46,116 nt of DNA from an uncultured Clostridia bacterium (GTDB taxonomy: Bacteria; Bacillota; Clostridia; TANB77; CAG-508): contig CANQQQ010000011.1 in assembly GCA_947626025.1 (NCBI GenBank), positions 1 to 46,116 on the forward strand. The letters run 5' to 3'. Made by a program: the position numbers and the translations under genes. Within the stretch, counting starts at the first letter, position 1; the number at the start of each line of letters is the position of its first letter. A model generated the notes under the pieces. It was not told the origin of the DNA and did no database searches. It saw nothing but the letters and a program-made list of their open reading frames with translations. This document shows positions 9,201 to 15,109 of this stretch, one piece after another.

Positions 9201-10425
9201 CTGTTTGTATATCTGCTGTAAATGTTCCATCATCTAATCCAACTTGTAAATCTTTTTTATCTATTGTAGTTCCATCATCATAAACTAAATCAATATTTTT
9301 TCCTGAGAAAATGATATTATCTCCTTGCTCATATTTCTCAGTTGATATATCTGGATCTGGGTTAAATTCAATTGATGTAATTACTAAATAGTCTAGTTCT
9401 GTTGTTACTCCAGCATCTGCTACAGCTGAAATAGTTACTTTACTATTTGCTTGTCCTGCCTCTGCATTTGTTTGATCAACTTTTACTATTTTCTTTGCTA
9501 TTGCTTCTGTTAATGACATTTGTTCTGTTTCATTATTACTATATGAAATTTTGATTGTTGCCCCTGAAAAATCTAATTCTTCAGTATCATAATATTTATT
9601 TTTAGTCATTTCATCTACAACACTAATACTAGAAATAGTTTTTTCTTCATCTGCAAAACCTTCGTATGTTAAATATTTTTCGTCACGTGCTCTTACTTGT
9701 ACTGAACCACTTGGATAATAATCAATTTCTAGACCTTTCTCTAATCCAGCATCTGGTTCAAGTCTAAATGTTGATTTAGGTATATTATTTATCGTAACTC
9801 CCTCAGCTAGTTTAAACATAAGTGTGGCAACTACTGTATCTTCGTCAATATACCCTGCTCCGCTGTTAGCTCCTCCTATTCTTATAGAAGATTTTTCTTT
9901 ATTAAGTCCATTATTTGGAATTGGATTTCCCCAATTTACTGTTCCGAAATCATTCATTACTTTAGATCCAGGATTTTCAAATTCGTTCGCATCCTCTAAG
10001 AAGTATGTCTTCTTTTTTCCAGTTCCACTATATGATTCATGCACAGGTATTAATTTTGTACTGTCATATATAAGATTTATATCACCCGCATTTACTTTAT
10101 CAGAACCTCTAATAATTAAATCTATAAATATTACATGTTCTGTACTTTCTTCTATAGATTCTGCCTCCCCTGTAGTCACATAATCATAATAATAATAACT
10201 TGTTTCATCTAATTCCCAATCGTCCTCAGAGGTATCTTCTGAATCTATTGGACGAATCTTTAATACATAATATGGTTCACCTTCTGAAATTCCATCAGGA
10301 ACCTGTGCATATGTATTTTTTGTTAAAACACTATATGGTGAGAATAATTGTATTATCATAATTAAAACCATCAATATAGCGCATAATCGTTTTTTGGTAA
10401 AATACCCTCCTGTTTTAGTTTCCAT
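253..10425 (-). CDS. Giant membrane-anchored surface protein: cohesin-like head, ~31 Ig-like (Big_3-type) modules, single TM, cytoplasmic tail
   Basis: About 3390 residues. Order: signal peptide (about 1-40, KKRLCAILMVLIMIIQLF core); cohesin-like domain (about 90-245; NAGDINLIYDSTKL, later VVATLMFKLAEG); about 31 modules of ~95 residues (about 260-3210). Module consensus is D.v..i.i...P.k..Y.yGe.ldltGg... and T.tVtY.G....F.V.V.D, as in bacterial Ig-like group 3 domains. Then a P/E/Q/V-rich linker (about 3212-3267), one TM helix (about 3280-3305, LVAGIVAGAMGIIGLLILLIVIF), a KR stop-transfer and an 85-residue soluble tail. There is no LPxTG-like motif, so anchoring is by the TM helix. I chose ATG 10425 over the track's TTG 10443 because AGGAAAGGAG lies 5 nt upstream of the ATG. 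It starts 15 bases after the dockerin gene's stop, so the two form an operon. Domain families are by eye; the module count could be off by one or two. Confidence 0.9.
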   Translation of the reverse strand: METKTGGYFTKKRLCAILMVLIMIIQLFSPYSVLTKNTYAQVPDGISEGEPYYVLKIRPIDSEDTSEDDWELDETSYYYYDYVTTGEAESIEESTEHVIFIDLIIRGSDKVNAGDINLIYDSTKLIPVHESYSGTGKKKTYFLEDANEFENPGSKVMNDFGTVNWGNPIPNNGLNKEKSSIRIGGANSGAGYIDEDTVVATLMFKLAEGVTINNIPKSTFRLEPDAGLEKGLEIDYYPSGSVQVRARDEKYLTYEGFADEEKTISSISVVDEMTKNKYYDTEELDFSGATIKISYSNNETEQMSLTEAIAKKIVKVDQTNAEAGQANSKVTISAVADAGVTTELDYLVITSIEFNPDPDISTEKYEQGDNIIFSGKNIDLVYDDGTTIDKKDLQVGLDDGTFTADIQTADVDHTKITITYKDGILSDQFNIQVYDPITEMVMSKTPTDCEYDHDQTIDTTGGQVRITRKSGKVEFVELNDGKISISDTKADINKCTDKQSVAGKGEVGTQTITVTYTEPGKDGTDVKVTTTYTILVNDTIASIRVSNQTTAKNKYGTELTHLNLEGAELTVTTQSGQTFNIPVVVGMLNPSEYTANSLAQQKLTVTYAGQTTDNDTDKLVIELKNYVTGIQINNTGDSTEFYATKLENAGFISEITYIEQYADGSHANSGTPITKEMIQGYNDSPSAEKFDSSHLCNETLTLTVTDVDEFNTVVSTTFDIKIKDVVTGIKIDQRPSKTVYNYGDTFDPAGGRIKFHYASGAEDTTFGILMTASEVTVSYNDLTATKAEVLKPLASEFENGTCKKTLLVTYHNEEGSDITGYTDSSGMHQATFDITIKDVVKSVKVTGGTPASDVEYGEEYNPGDGLTIEVTYESGATKNVGVEDIEVIDDSTDEEFSTSPETSEFTDGTNKVTKQVKFKYEENGKTVETDAYDVDIKDTVASMTVKDLPDQNYNLNASSWNLTGAKLEITRKSGRQENIDLDASDLAAKHVTITDASTVTNEPGDGKQVTVTYTDPLDSEQHTTTFDVNVKDGVVGVDIEVDTSSLKKKYNYGEELNFTGLDIYVKYASTVPGTKGTHKAVDVTMVKDVTEVSDGSWDLGTEATTSLAKEKFTPTYNIKRKLKVKYSIDGYEKEYEYEIEIYNIVDSIKIDPSDEPQKSYEVGESIPSDNGAILVHRKAGNEEKVDMEDSRVKVTDLETTTAQTGKTATVTYTEKDATDADVTKQVTYQYDVIDQFKSVAIEDAPIKTAYNWGDTLDLKGLVFKKIYSSQTLTYANDDINTIKSDIQIKEVKGSDEVAFAELLEPDKSEFATTDTVTKHLKVIYTVDGKTDSKTFDITIKDNMKSISINTMPDKVEYNLNEQTWDLTATSNLPTQKADIKVIYQSGKEEIVELTEAMLTPLKDLTTAVNNSVEVEVKYGQDKDGQDLKTTFNIKVVDGVVSVSIDTTNFTNKEYNYGEDDSLDFSPITITVQYASNRSETIDITQADIKDITDDPQGEKVTTKLAVEDFKTDNIAERQIQIKYTADGSTISDTKTVTIKVHNIVDHIEIDPDHQPKTDYEIGDDPSDPGPGGKIRVYRKADLNTYETVDITYDMVSGLATAAAGASKTATVTYESTGAYGAENNKTVDYYYNVNDALHSVDITGDPKKEYNWGDKLDLTGLTFTNRFASADQTITNIDDVEQYLTLDLDGDSVDVDEILQPDKDDFSNVDGKYKVTKHLKVTYEYQDKSIYKEFDIVITDNMARIDMNNMPDKLEYNLHEQNWNLTSTTNHENQRADIKVTYQSGREEIVELDTSMLTPLGDLTAVKGDNVKVEVKYGKDKDEQDLKTEFNIKVVDGITSITIDTSAFEDEYNYGDTVDLSQIKIKIQRASGEQTEIPATSAMVKDTTSGSEDVKTELDSTAFISDHKAERTLTITYTLADGDNYTGDTTTTTQITVYDIVDHIEIDPTNKPQENYSIGADTNNPGGQIRIYRKSNPSVFETESITSGMVTGLETTSAGAHKTATVTYHSTGANGVANDKTVDYYYNVNDTLNGVQITGTPKTQYNWGDQLDLTGLTFTNQFASGDQNITNVGTISSYITVEIDSVSATVNETLQPAQGEFSLTSGKYQVTKRLKVTYTYQSKTDSKEFDIVITDNMASIAMKTEPDKKTYNVNEAAWVLDAVGATHNVAEIEVTYQSGRTELVDIQNDMLPVLTTLTGNTGSKQVTVTYGMDKDSTPLTTEFTITVENGIVNQEITGEIAEENTKYNYGDDLKLGGLKLKTQYADGTDNEVDLDLDDPKLKVEEVVNSGVGPETTQELTRPLQPNANEFGPDDEVKKKVRVTYEKEDGTEVTEEFDITIKNNKVSIQMHTYPEDLKYNIGEATYKLTAASGTGTNGNADIEVTYQAGNTKIVEIDSSMLTTLTTLTTSAGAKQVTVTYGTDKDSTPLTTEFTITVQNGIVNQEITGTINPENTEYDYGDDLELGGLKLKTEYADGTQDEKDLDITDPKITIEEVVTDGSGSETTKPLTRPLQPSADEFDANDEVKKKVKVTYEKEDGSKETEEFDITIKNNKVSIQMNTYPDDLKYDISETQYKLDAALGTNGKADIKVIYQAGNHKLVALNDPAVQLTNLTDLTTSTGTKRVNVTYGADKNGTPLTTYFEITVVDGVEKIELSPAPTKQTYKYGDPLSVEGGFLKVTKLNGQVVMVPIQEDMIDGFDSELGTSVNYPYTQTLTVTYGNYENGNPATVTYQITIEDYVKDILLTPPTNTAYQYGVTELDLTGGSVQAIMASGKVGDTVLLTDGSVQLSAFDKEHIGTQTINVTYEGITKSFPVTITDGITSIKMHTYPKQQYKYGERLDVTNGTIEVVRNSSSQPDIVDITLSMVQGFDPNVLGTQTLTVNYEGLTTTYEVEVVDYIARLDITRPRKTVYNIGERTMDLTGGKVAIVMASGKVETPVNMTIDMIQGFDTSSSGTKTITVTYQGMQGTFTITVVDELSDVKIKELPNKVEYLYGEELDLTGGTLEVTKSSGSKQTIPMDRATVTGYDPKKIGEQKIKVTYEGFTDEFTVVVKDYVTRMTITPPRKLKYEYGESLNLEGGSVTIFTASGSIQEIVPMTASMVSGYNSTKEGLQDIAVTYKDLQGSFQVTVIDEIKGIEMNTNPNKTSYKYGQKLDVTGATIKVTKSSGTYIVTVTDDMVSGYNSKKAGTQSITVTYAGFETNFAVKVAKKATTTTKPSTPSVQQPETNKPTVVEPEIQEPEVQEPEVQKPQVQKPQKPEVQEPEKPTEVLGVQDEDNGDIIKLVAGIVAGAMGIIGLLILLIVIFKRNVEVYVVEDGEFVLGGKANITKRDPSLNIDKFLDRDTYAEAVKVVLSDRISEKLDGKAIEITHRGKTIKHTVKYSGEEYEFILD
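2470..3750 (-). repeat. Two-module (~640 bp) near-identical tandem duplication
   Basis: The D-type and C-type module pair is duplicated. The stretch starting near 3730 (ctattccattttctacagtt) recurs near 3105 with about two mismatches over ~80 bases. The stretch near 3379 (atttgtatacttaccttatt) recurs near 2752 with one mismatch over ~50 bases. Such low divergence, compared with flanking modules, points to a recent duplication. Confidence 0.8.
3406..7002 (-). repeat. Higher-order repeat: three ~1.2-kb blocks of four Ig-like modules
   Basis: Within the giant gene, modules recur in a fixed A-B-C-D order. A starts [ND]IVD.I.IDP, B carries YNWGD.LDL, C carries DNM..I.M...PDK..YN and a W, D starts DG[VI] and carries YNYG. 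Type A modules begin near 7002, 5803 and 4612, giving a period of ~1.19 kb (~397 residues). A partial C-D pair precedes the first block. The fourth module of the third block has been replaced by the D-type module that founds the next repeat (2470-3750). Confidence 0.75.
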
Positions 10426-10439
10426 TTTTACTCCTTTCC

Positions 10440-11654
10440 TCAATTAACCGTTACTTCTTTTGTAAAGTTTGACATTAAAATTGATAAATCTGCTACTTGA
10501 ATTTCTGTATCTTCATTAAAATCATATTTGATTTCATATTGTGGATCTGTATTATTTATTGCAAAAATACTCATCAACATTGATAAATCCGCTACTTGGA
10601 TTGTTCCATCTTTATTTATATCTCCTGCAATTAATTTGTCGTCTTCTCCTAGTTGTTCTGTTTCTTCAAGTTGGACTTCTCTATCTTTATATATAACATC
10701 TAAGTAACCTGGCTTATCAATTAATATGTCATAGGTTCCTGGAATTACATATATTTTATATGTACCATCATCATTAGTTTTATAATTCATAGATTCTAAT
10801 TGTATTAATTTATCATGTACTCCTTCATAAGTACTTGTACCTGAAATAATATCATTCCAATTAATTCCGTCAGCACTTACATCATCTGATTTATATACTC
10901 TAATTTCCGCATTGTAAGTATCTGTTGTACCTATTGTCGTTTCTGTGATAATGTTTCCTTCTATTATTCCATAAGGTCTTTTTATTGTTACTTTATATGT
11001 TTTTTCTGTACCATCTTCTGCTGTTACTGTAATTGTTATTATAGTATCAGGTTCTCCTAGTTTATTTAGTGATACTTTAAATGGATCTCCGCTTGTTAAA
11101 TCTGTTTCAGTATATTGAATACTATCTTCATCATTTCCATCATAATCTAGGCTACCATCATCTTTATGTTTTGGTACTTTTATTTTCATAGTAGCATGTT
11201 CCTCACTCTTTGTTGCTGTTACATCAACAGCATCTATGTAATCTTTTATTGTTACTGTATATTCGTTTGGATCTTGGTTATCAAATTCTGGATCTAAATC
11301 ATATTCTTTGTATGTTTCTGGCTCTACATTCTTTTCTCCACTACTTACTACTATATCAGTTAGATTTGCATCATCAGATGCTGTTTCATCTGTAAATCTA
11401 AATGTACTTTCAGCTTCATAATAATTCTTTATATATTGATATATTTTTATACCTGTTGTTGGTGAAGATGTTGGATCAGGCTCTAACCCAAAACCATTCA
11501 TATCAAATTTATCTGCTACTAATCTAAAGCTCATTGTTCCTAATAATACTGAATCTCCTGTTACAATTTTCATACCATCACTTTGTTGTTCTTCATTTCT
11601 ATATTTTATATGGTCACTTGGTTGAATTTGTGTTGAACCTGCTGAAGAACCTCC
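10440..11654 (-). CDS. Dockerin-bearing secreted protein, C-terminal part (separated from its N-terminus by a frameshift)
   Basis: This frame starts in the second half of a cohesin-like domain (GDSVLLGTMSFRLVADKF). It continues with a cadherin-like beta-sandwich (Cadherin-like PF12733 type: EYTVTIKDYIDAV ... TITVTAEDGTEKTYKVTIKR). Next is a carboxypeptidase-regulatory/Cna-B-like fold (GIIEGNI ... NDDGTYKIYVIPGTYDILIDKPGY). It ends in a type I-like dockerin with two F-hand repeats: GDINKDGTIQVADLSMLM and YDFNEDTEIQVADLSILM. The track's TTG start at 11660 has no ribosome binding site and would cut a domain in half. With one base removed at about 11655, the frame joins the upstream ORF as one 549-residue protein (GCA-GGA-GGT, reading VVSFAGGSSAGS). 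It could be a pseudogene, a sequencing error or a recoded gene. Confidence 0.85.
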   Translation of the reverse strand, partial: GGSSAGSTQIQPSDHIKYRNEEQQSDGMKIVTGDSVLLGTMSFRLVADKFDMNGFGLEPDPTSSPTTGIKIYQYIKNYYEAESTFRFTDETASDDANLTDIVVSSGEKNVEPETYKEYDLDPEFDNQDPNEYTVTIKDYIDAVDVTATKSEEHATMKIKVPKHKDDGSLDYDGNDEDSIQYTETDLTSGDPFKVSLNKLGEPDTIITITVTAEDGTEKTYKVTIKRPYGIIEGNIITETTIGTTDTYNAEIRVYKSDDVSADGINWNDIISGTSTYEGVHDKLIQLESMNYKTNDDGTYKIYVIPGTYDILIDKPGYLDVIYKDREVQLEETEQLGEDDKLIAGDINKDGTIQVADLSMLMSIFAINNTDPQYEIKYDFNEDTEIQVADLSILMSNFTKEVTVN

Positions 11655-12090
11655 GTGCAAATGATACTACTGCTCTTATTATATTGTCTTTTACTTCTAT
11701 ATCTCCCATATTATCAAGTTCTAGTTTATCTTTAAATTCTTCTTCCCATTTAAAATATTTTGCTTCATCTTCATTTGGGTTTGATACTGGAGTATTATCT
11801 TCAATATTTGAAAGTTGTAATGCTGTTTTATCATAATGGAATCTTACATCAAATCCTCCAAATTCTAATTTGTATCCCCACAATTGCATAAGCACTTGTT
11901 TACTTCCATCAGTTGCTTCTTCTATTCTAATTGCTTTTAATTCGAGATATTGCTCTTTGGTAGGTGTTAATGCTTCTCCCGTTTCTCCGGAGGCTTCTAC
12001 TATTAGTCCGCAGAGACTAAGCACCAGTAAAACAATCCAAATTAATATGATAATTTTTCCCAAAAAATTATTTTTACTTTTTACACTCAA
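11614..12090 (-). CDS. Dockerin-bearing secreted protein, N-terminal part: signal peptide and first half of cohesin-like domain
   Basis: First gene of the giant-protein operon. The start is TTG at 12090, supported by AGGAGG at 12100-12105 with a 9-nt spacer; no ATG fits. Residues 1-33 form a signal peptide (NFLGKIIILIWIVLLVLSLCGLIVEA). A cohesin-like beta-sandwich follows (YKLEFGGFDVRFHYDKTALQL, compare NAGDINLIYDSTKL in the giant protein). In-frame homology stops at VVSFA; the last 13 residues (RRFFSRFNTNSTK) are out-of-frame read-through past the extra base at 11655. The natural product probably continues into the ORF ending at 10440. Expression is expected from the promoter at 12177-12204. 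Confidence 0.85.
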   Translation of the reverse strand: MSVKSKNNFLGKIIILIWIVLLVLSLCGLIVEASGETGEALTPTKEQYLELKAIRIEEATDGSKQVLMQLWGYKLEFGGFDVRFHYDKTALQLSNIEDNTPVSNPNEDEAKYFKWEEEFKDKLELDNMGDIEVKDNIIRAVVSFARRFFSRFNTNSTK

Positions 12091-12176
12091 TCGTAAAAAC
12101 CTCCTTTTTCATCTGTATTTTTTTGTTGATATTTTTTCATAGGTTTTTTATGTCCACCTCTCGATGCTCACTTTTC

Positions 12177-12204
12177 ATTATAGACAAAAAAAAAAAAGTG
12201 TCAA
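12177..12204 (-). promoter_or_regulatory. Near-consensus sigma-A promoter with a 12-base homopolymer in its spacer
   Basis: On the minus strand it reads TTGACA, a 16-bp spacer (C, T12, GTC), then TATAAT. Both hexamers match the consensus exactly. The predicted start of transcription is near 12170, about 80 nt upstream of the TTG start of the dockerin gene. The plus-strand A12 run (12186-12197) fills most of the spacer. Confidence 0.85.
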
Positions 12205-12509
12205 TGGCACTTATTTCCAATGTTTTTCAGTCATTTTGTACGGAACTTATGGATTTGCGAGTTTTTTTTTGATTTATTACATTTCTATGATATTTTTGTC
12301 ACAACGAGTCGAATTTTATTTTTGCTTTTTTATCAAACTTAGTTTCCGTAATGTATTTCACTGTAATATTTTGAATTTTTTATCGTGTTCTTTGTGTTAA
12401 AAAAATTTTTTTGATGCACATTTTTTTAATAATTATATATCTTTTTCATTTATACGTTAAAAAAAATTAAATTTCAATAATTAATTTTAAATCTCAAATT
12501 TTTGAAAAC

Positions 12510-12661
12510 GTTGTAGGGGCGGCCATTGGCCGCCCGTGAATTTATTTTTTTCGCTCTGTCCAGTAAATTTTGCTTTACAGAATTTCCAAACACTGCTCGA
12601 ATATTATAAAAACACAAATGAATTTGCTTTTTCTGCGGGCGACCAATGGTCGCCCCTACAT
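12510..12661. repeat. REP-pair (BIME-like) unit, copy 1
   Basis: Two inverted palindromes, GTAGGGGCGGCCATTGGCCG(CCC) and (GC)GGGCGACCAATGGTCGCCCC(TAC), flank ~105 bp of shared interior. Each palindrome has GTAG at its outer base, as REP sequences of RAYT-associated systems do. The GC-rich stems stand out in an AT-rich region. Confidence 0.8.
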
Positions 12662-12743
12662 TTATATTTTATATTTCTTTATTTATACATTTAAAAAAAT
12701 CAAAATTTCAATAATTAATTTTAAATCTCAAATTTTTGAAAAC

Positions 12744-12894
12744 GTTGTAGGGGCGGCCATTGGCCGCCCGTGAATTTATTTTTTTCGCTCTGTCCAGTAA
12801 ATTTTGCTTTACAGAATTTCCAAACACTGCTCGAATATTATAAAAACACAAATGAATTTGCTTTTTCTGCGGGCGACCAATGGTCGCCCCTACA
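12744..12894. repeat. REP-pair (BIME-like) unit, copy 2
   Basis: Almost identical to copy 1 across palindromes and interior, 234 bp further on. The AT-rich link between units (tttcaataattaattttaaa...) is repeated too, so a whole ~234-bp unit has been duplicated in tandem. Confidence 0.8.
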
Positions 12895-12976
12895 TTTATA
12901 TTTTATATTTCTTTATTTATACATTTAAAAAAATCAAAATTTCAATAATTAATTTTAAATCTCAAATTTTTGAAAC

Positions 12977-13127
12977 GTTGTAGGGGCGGCCATTGGCCGC
13001 CCGTGAATTTATTCTTCTTTCGCTCTGTCCAGTAAATTTGCTTTACAGAATTTCCAAACACTGCTCGAATATAATAAAAAAACAAATGATTTTGTTTTTT
13101 TCTGCGGGCGGCCAATGGCCGCCCGCA
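12977..13127. repeat. REP-pair (BIME-like) unit, copy 3, diverged
   Basis: Third unit, 233 bp after copy 2. The left palindrome is unchanged. The interior has small indels. The right palindrome has become TGCGGGCGGCCAATGGCCGC(CCGCA) and has lost its GTAG/CTAC foot. The ORFs the track reports across these units (12570-12773, 12993-13193) are readings of the repeat and not genes. Confidence 0.75.
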
Positions 13128-13208
13128 AATGTGTTTTTTTATATCATTAAATTGTTTATTATATATTTTTTATTTATAAATTTTAAAATTTAAATGCAAA
13201 ATTAAAAA

Positions 13209-13233
13209 TGAGGGAAGCCTTAGGCTTTCCTCA
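13209..13233 (-). terminator. Rho-independent terminator of the Phd-fusion gene
   Basis: TGAGGGAAGCC and GGCTTTCCTCA form an 11-bp stem with one mismatch and a 3-nt loop. On the minus strand it is followed by TTTTTAATTTT. It lies ~110 bp past the stop codon at 13342. Confidence 0.75.
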
Positions 13234-13341
13234 CATCTATCTATTTCATAATTATTTTATTACTTTTTATTTTATTTTTTTATTATTTTTTATTTAATTT
13301 TTTATTATTTAAATTTTATTTATAAAATTAATTCTATATTT

Positions 13342-14853
13342 TTATAATTGTATATCTTCAAGCATTTTATCTAAGTCTTCAAATATCCATTCTGTATTAT
13401 ATATATCTTTACCTTCAATAGATTTTACAGTTGTTTCCGGTTTTTTTACTACTTCTTGTGTAATATTTTTTTCATGTTTATTTACAGGTTTAACGCTTGT
13501 ATCTATTTCTCTAAATACCATATTTGTTCCACCTGTTTTTTGTTTTTCTATAGGTTTTGTTTTAGGTTCTACTTCTTTTAATATTTCGTGTGCAGACTCT
13601 ACTACTCCTTTTCCAATGTTTTCTACTCCTGTATCTATTTTTTTGAATACTGTATTTGTAGGATTATAATTATATTTTTGTTTGTTAATATGTTTATTAT
13701 GCGTTTCTCTGTTTTTTTCTACTCCATATATATTATTTGCATATTGTTTTTTATTAACATTATTAAATCCTGTGTCTATTTTTTTGAATATTGTATCTGC
13801 AGCAACCTTTTTTTCTTCTATTACTGGTTCTATTTCTCGCAATATTTCGTCTGCTGTTTCAGCTTCTTGTTTATCCATTGAAGTATTTTCTTGCACTGTT
13901 GGTATTTGTACCTCTCTTAATACTCTATATACTTTTTCTGTTCCGTTGTTTTCAACTTGTGTCGTTTCTGGTTCAGTTACTATATCTATTTTTTTAAATA
14001 TTTCATTTTCAGTTCCTTGATTTGTAACTTGTGTATCTTCTTCTTTTTCTACTACTACTTCTCCGTCATACACAGTTCCTACCTCTTTATTTTCACTTGT
14101 TGTTCCTAATTCTGTAAGTGTTTCTGTAGGTGTTCCTCCAAATATTCCATCAGTAGTATCATTTTCTAAATTTGTAGTTTCTTCTGTTTCTACTCCTTTT
14201 TCTATTTCTGTTCCTTTATCATACACAGTTCCTGGATCTTTATTTTCACTTGTTGTGCCCAATTCTGTGCCTGTTTCTGTAAGTGTTTCCATTGGTGTTT
14301 CCCCAAATATTCCTTCTGTAGTATCATTTTCTAGATTTGTAGTTTCTTCTAATACATCAGTTACTTTTTCTTTTTCGGTATTTTCATTTGATTTATTATT
14401 AACTGATCCAACGCCTTGTAATACTGTTATTTCTTCTGAAACTTCTTTTAATGTTCCAGTGCTTTCTTTCTTATTATAGTTATTTTTCGCATTAAAATCT
14501 GTTTTTGTTTCAGTTTTTATATCATCTAATATTTCATGCACAGTTTTTGTTTCTTCGCCTTGAATTTGATCAATTTCTGTATCGTCTAAATCAAGTTCTT
14601 CAATTGTTCCAACCGTAGAATATATTGCTTTATTTCTTTCTTTTTGCGCTTCAACGGCTTTGTTAAAGTCTTTATCGAATTTATTTTCTGTTTCATATCT
14701 TTCTACTAATGTTTCATATAATTCTATACTCATTACAGCTAAATCGCCTGCACCATTTTTTGTAATATATATAGGTTTATTTGTTTTATGGCAAATTGTT
14801 GATATTTCATTATATTTATTTCTTAAATCTGAACTTGGTCTAATAACTGGCAT
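13342..14853 (-). CDS. Phd/YefM-type antitoxin domain fused to a long repetitive acidic tail
   Basis: 503 residues. Residues 1-60 fit the Phd/YefM antitoxin fold (LRNKYNEISTICHKTNKPIY, ITKNGAGDLAVMSIELYETL), normally a DNA-binding autorepressor of ~80-90 residues. The rest is E/T/N/K-rich and probably disordered. It holds a ~50-residue direct duplication (ETTNLENDTTEGIFGETPME / ETTNLENDTTDGIFGGTPTE). It also holds about ten copies of a short motif such as IFKKIDTG, VFREIDTS, EILREIEPV and WIFEDLDKM, spaced ~20-40 residues. There is no signal peptide or TM, so it should be cytoplasmic. ATG 14853 has GGAGGAG 9 nt upstream. No toxin gene lies on either side. The domain call is good; the role of the tail is unknown. 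Confidence 0.85.
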   Translation of the reverse strand: MPVIRPSSDLRNKYNEISTICHKTNKPIYITKNGAGDLAVMSIELYETLVERYETENKFDKDFNKAVEAQKERNKAIYSTVGTIEELDLDDTEIDQIQGEETKTVHEILDDIKTETKTDFNAKNNYNKKESTGTLKEVSEEITVLQGVGSVNNKSNENTEKEKVTDVLEETTNLENDTTEGIFGETPMETLTETGTELGTTSENKDPGTVYDKGTEIEKGVETEETTNLENDTTDGIFGGTPTETLTELGTTSENKEVGTVYDGEVVVEKEEDTQVTNQGTENEIFKKIDIVTEPETTQVENNGTEKVYRVLREVQIPTVQENTSMDKQEAETADEILREIEPVIEEKKVAADTIFKKIDTGFNNVNKKQYANNIYGVEKNRETHNKHINKQKYNYNPTNTVFKKIDTGVENIGKGVVESAHEILKEVEPKTKPIEKQKTGGTNMVFREIDTSVKPVNKHEKNITQEVVKKPETTVKSIEGKDIYNTEWIFEDLDKMLEDIQL

Positions 14854-14886
14854 GTTTTAGTCTCCTCCTATTAATTTTATATAAAT

Positions 14887-14915
14887 ATTCTATCAAAGTA
14901 TAGATATAAAATCAA
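14887..14915 (-). promoter_or_regulatory. Promoter of the Phd-fusion gene (proximal copy)
   Basis: Minus strand TTGATT, 17 bp, TAGAAT, about 35 nt upstream of the start codon. The same element recurs at 15110-15138. Confidence 0.6.
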
Positions 14916-15109
14916 TATATATTTTAATTATTTTTTATATATTTTTTTATATTTTCCTTTTTGCTTTTTATACTTTTAATTTTGTTACGATTGCTATTGG
15001 TTTTGAGATTTTCTCACTTTATTCAAATGCTCAAATCGGCACAAATAAAAGGTTACATAGCCATTTTCTTATCTTTTGAATAATGAAAATTTTTCTTGAA
15101 CATGAAATT

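Noticed and set aside
1283-10183. Many plus-strand ORFs opposite the giant gene (e.g. 7298-7570, 9824-10183)
   Set aside because: They are antisense shadows of a repetitive, clearly coding minus-strand gene; they lack ribosome binding sites and plausible protein character.
12196-12212. Terminator AAGTG/CACTT followed by T12 on the minus strand upstream of the dockerin gene
   Set aside because: The stem is only five base pairs, and the same bases form a near-consensus -35/spacer/-10. I judge the promoter reading stronger, although both could operate.
12453-13130. CRISPR array
   Set aside because: Three copies of ~234 bp with conserved spacers between palindromes; CRISPR repeats are short with unique spacers, and no cas genes are present.
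12570-13193. ORFs within the palindromic repeats
   Set aside because: Two related frames appear only because the same repeat unit is read twice.
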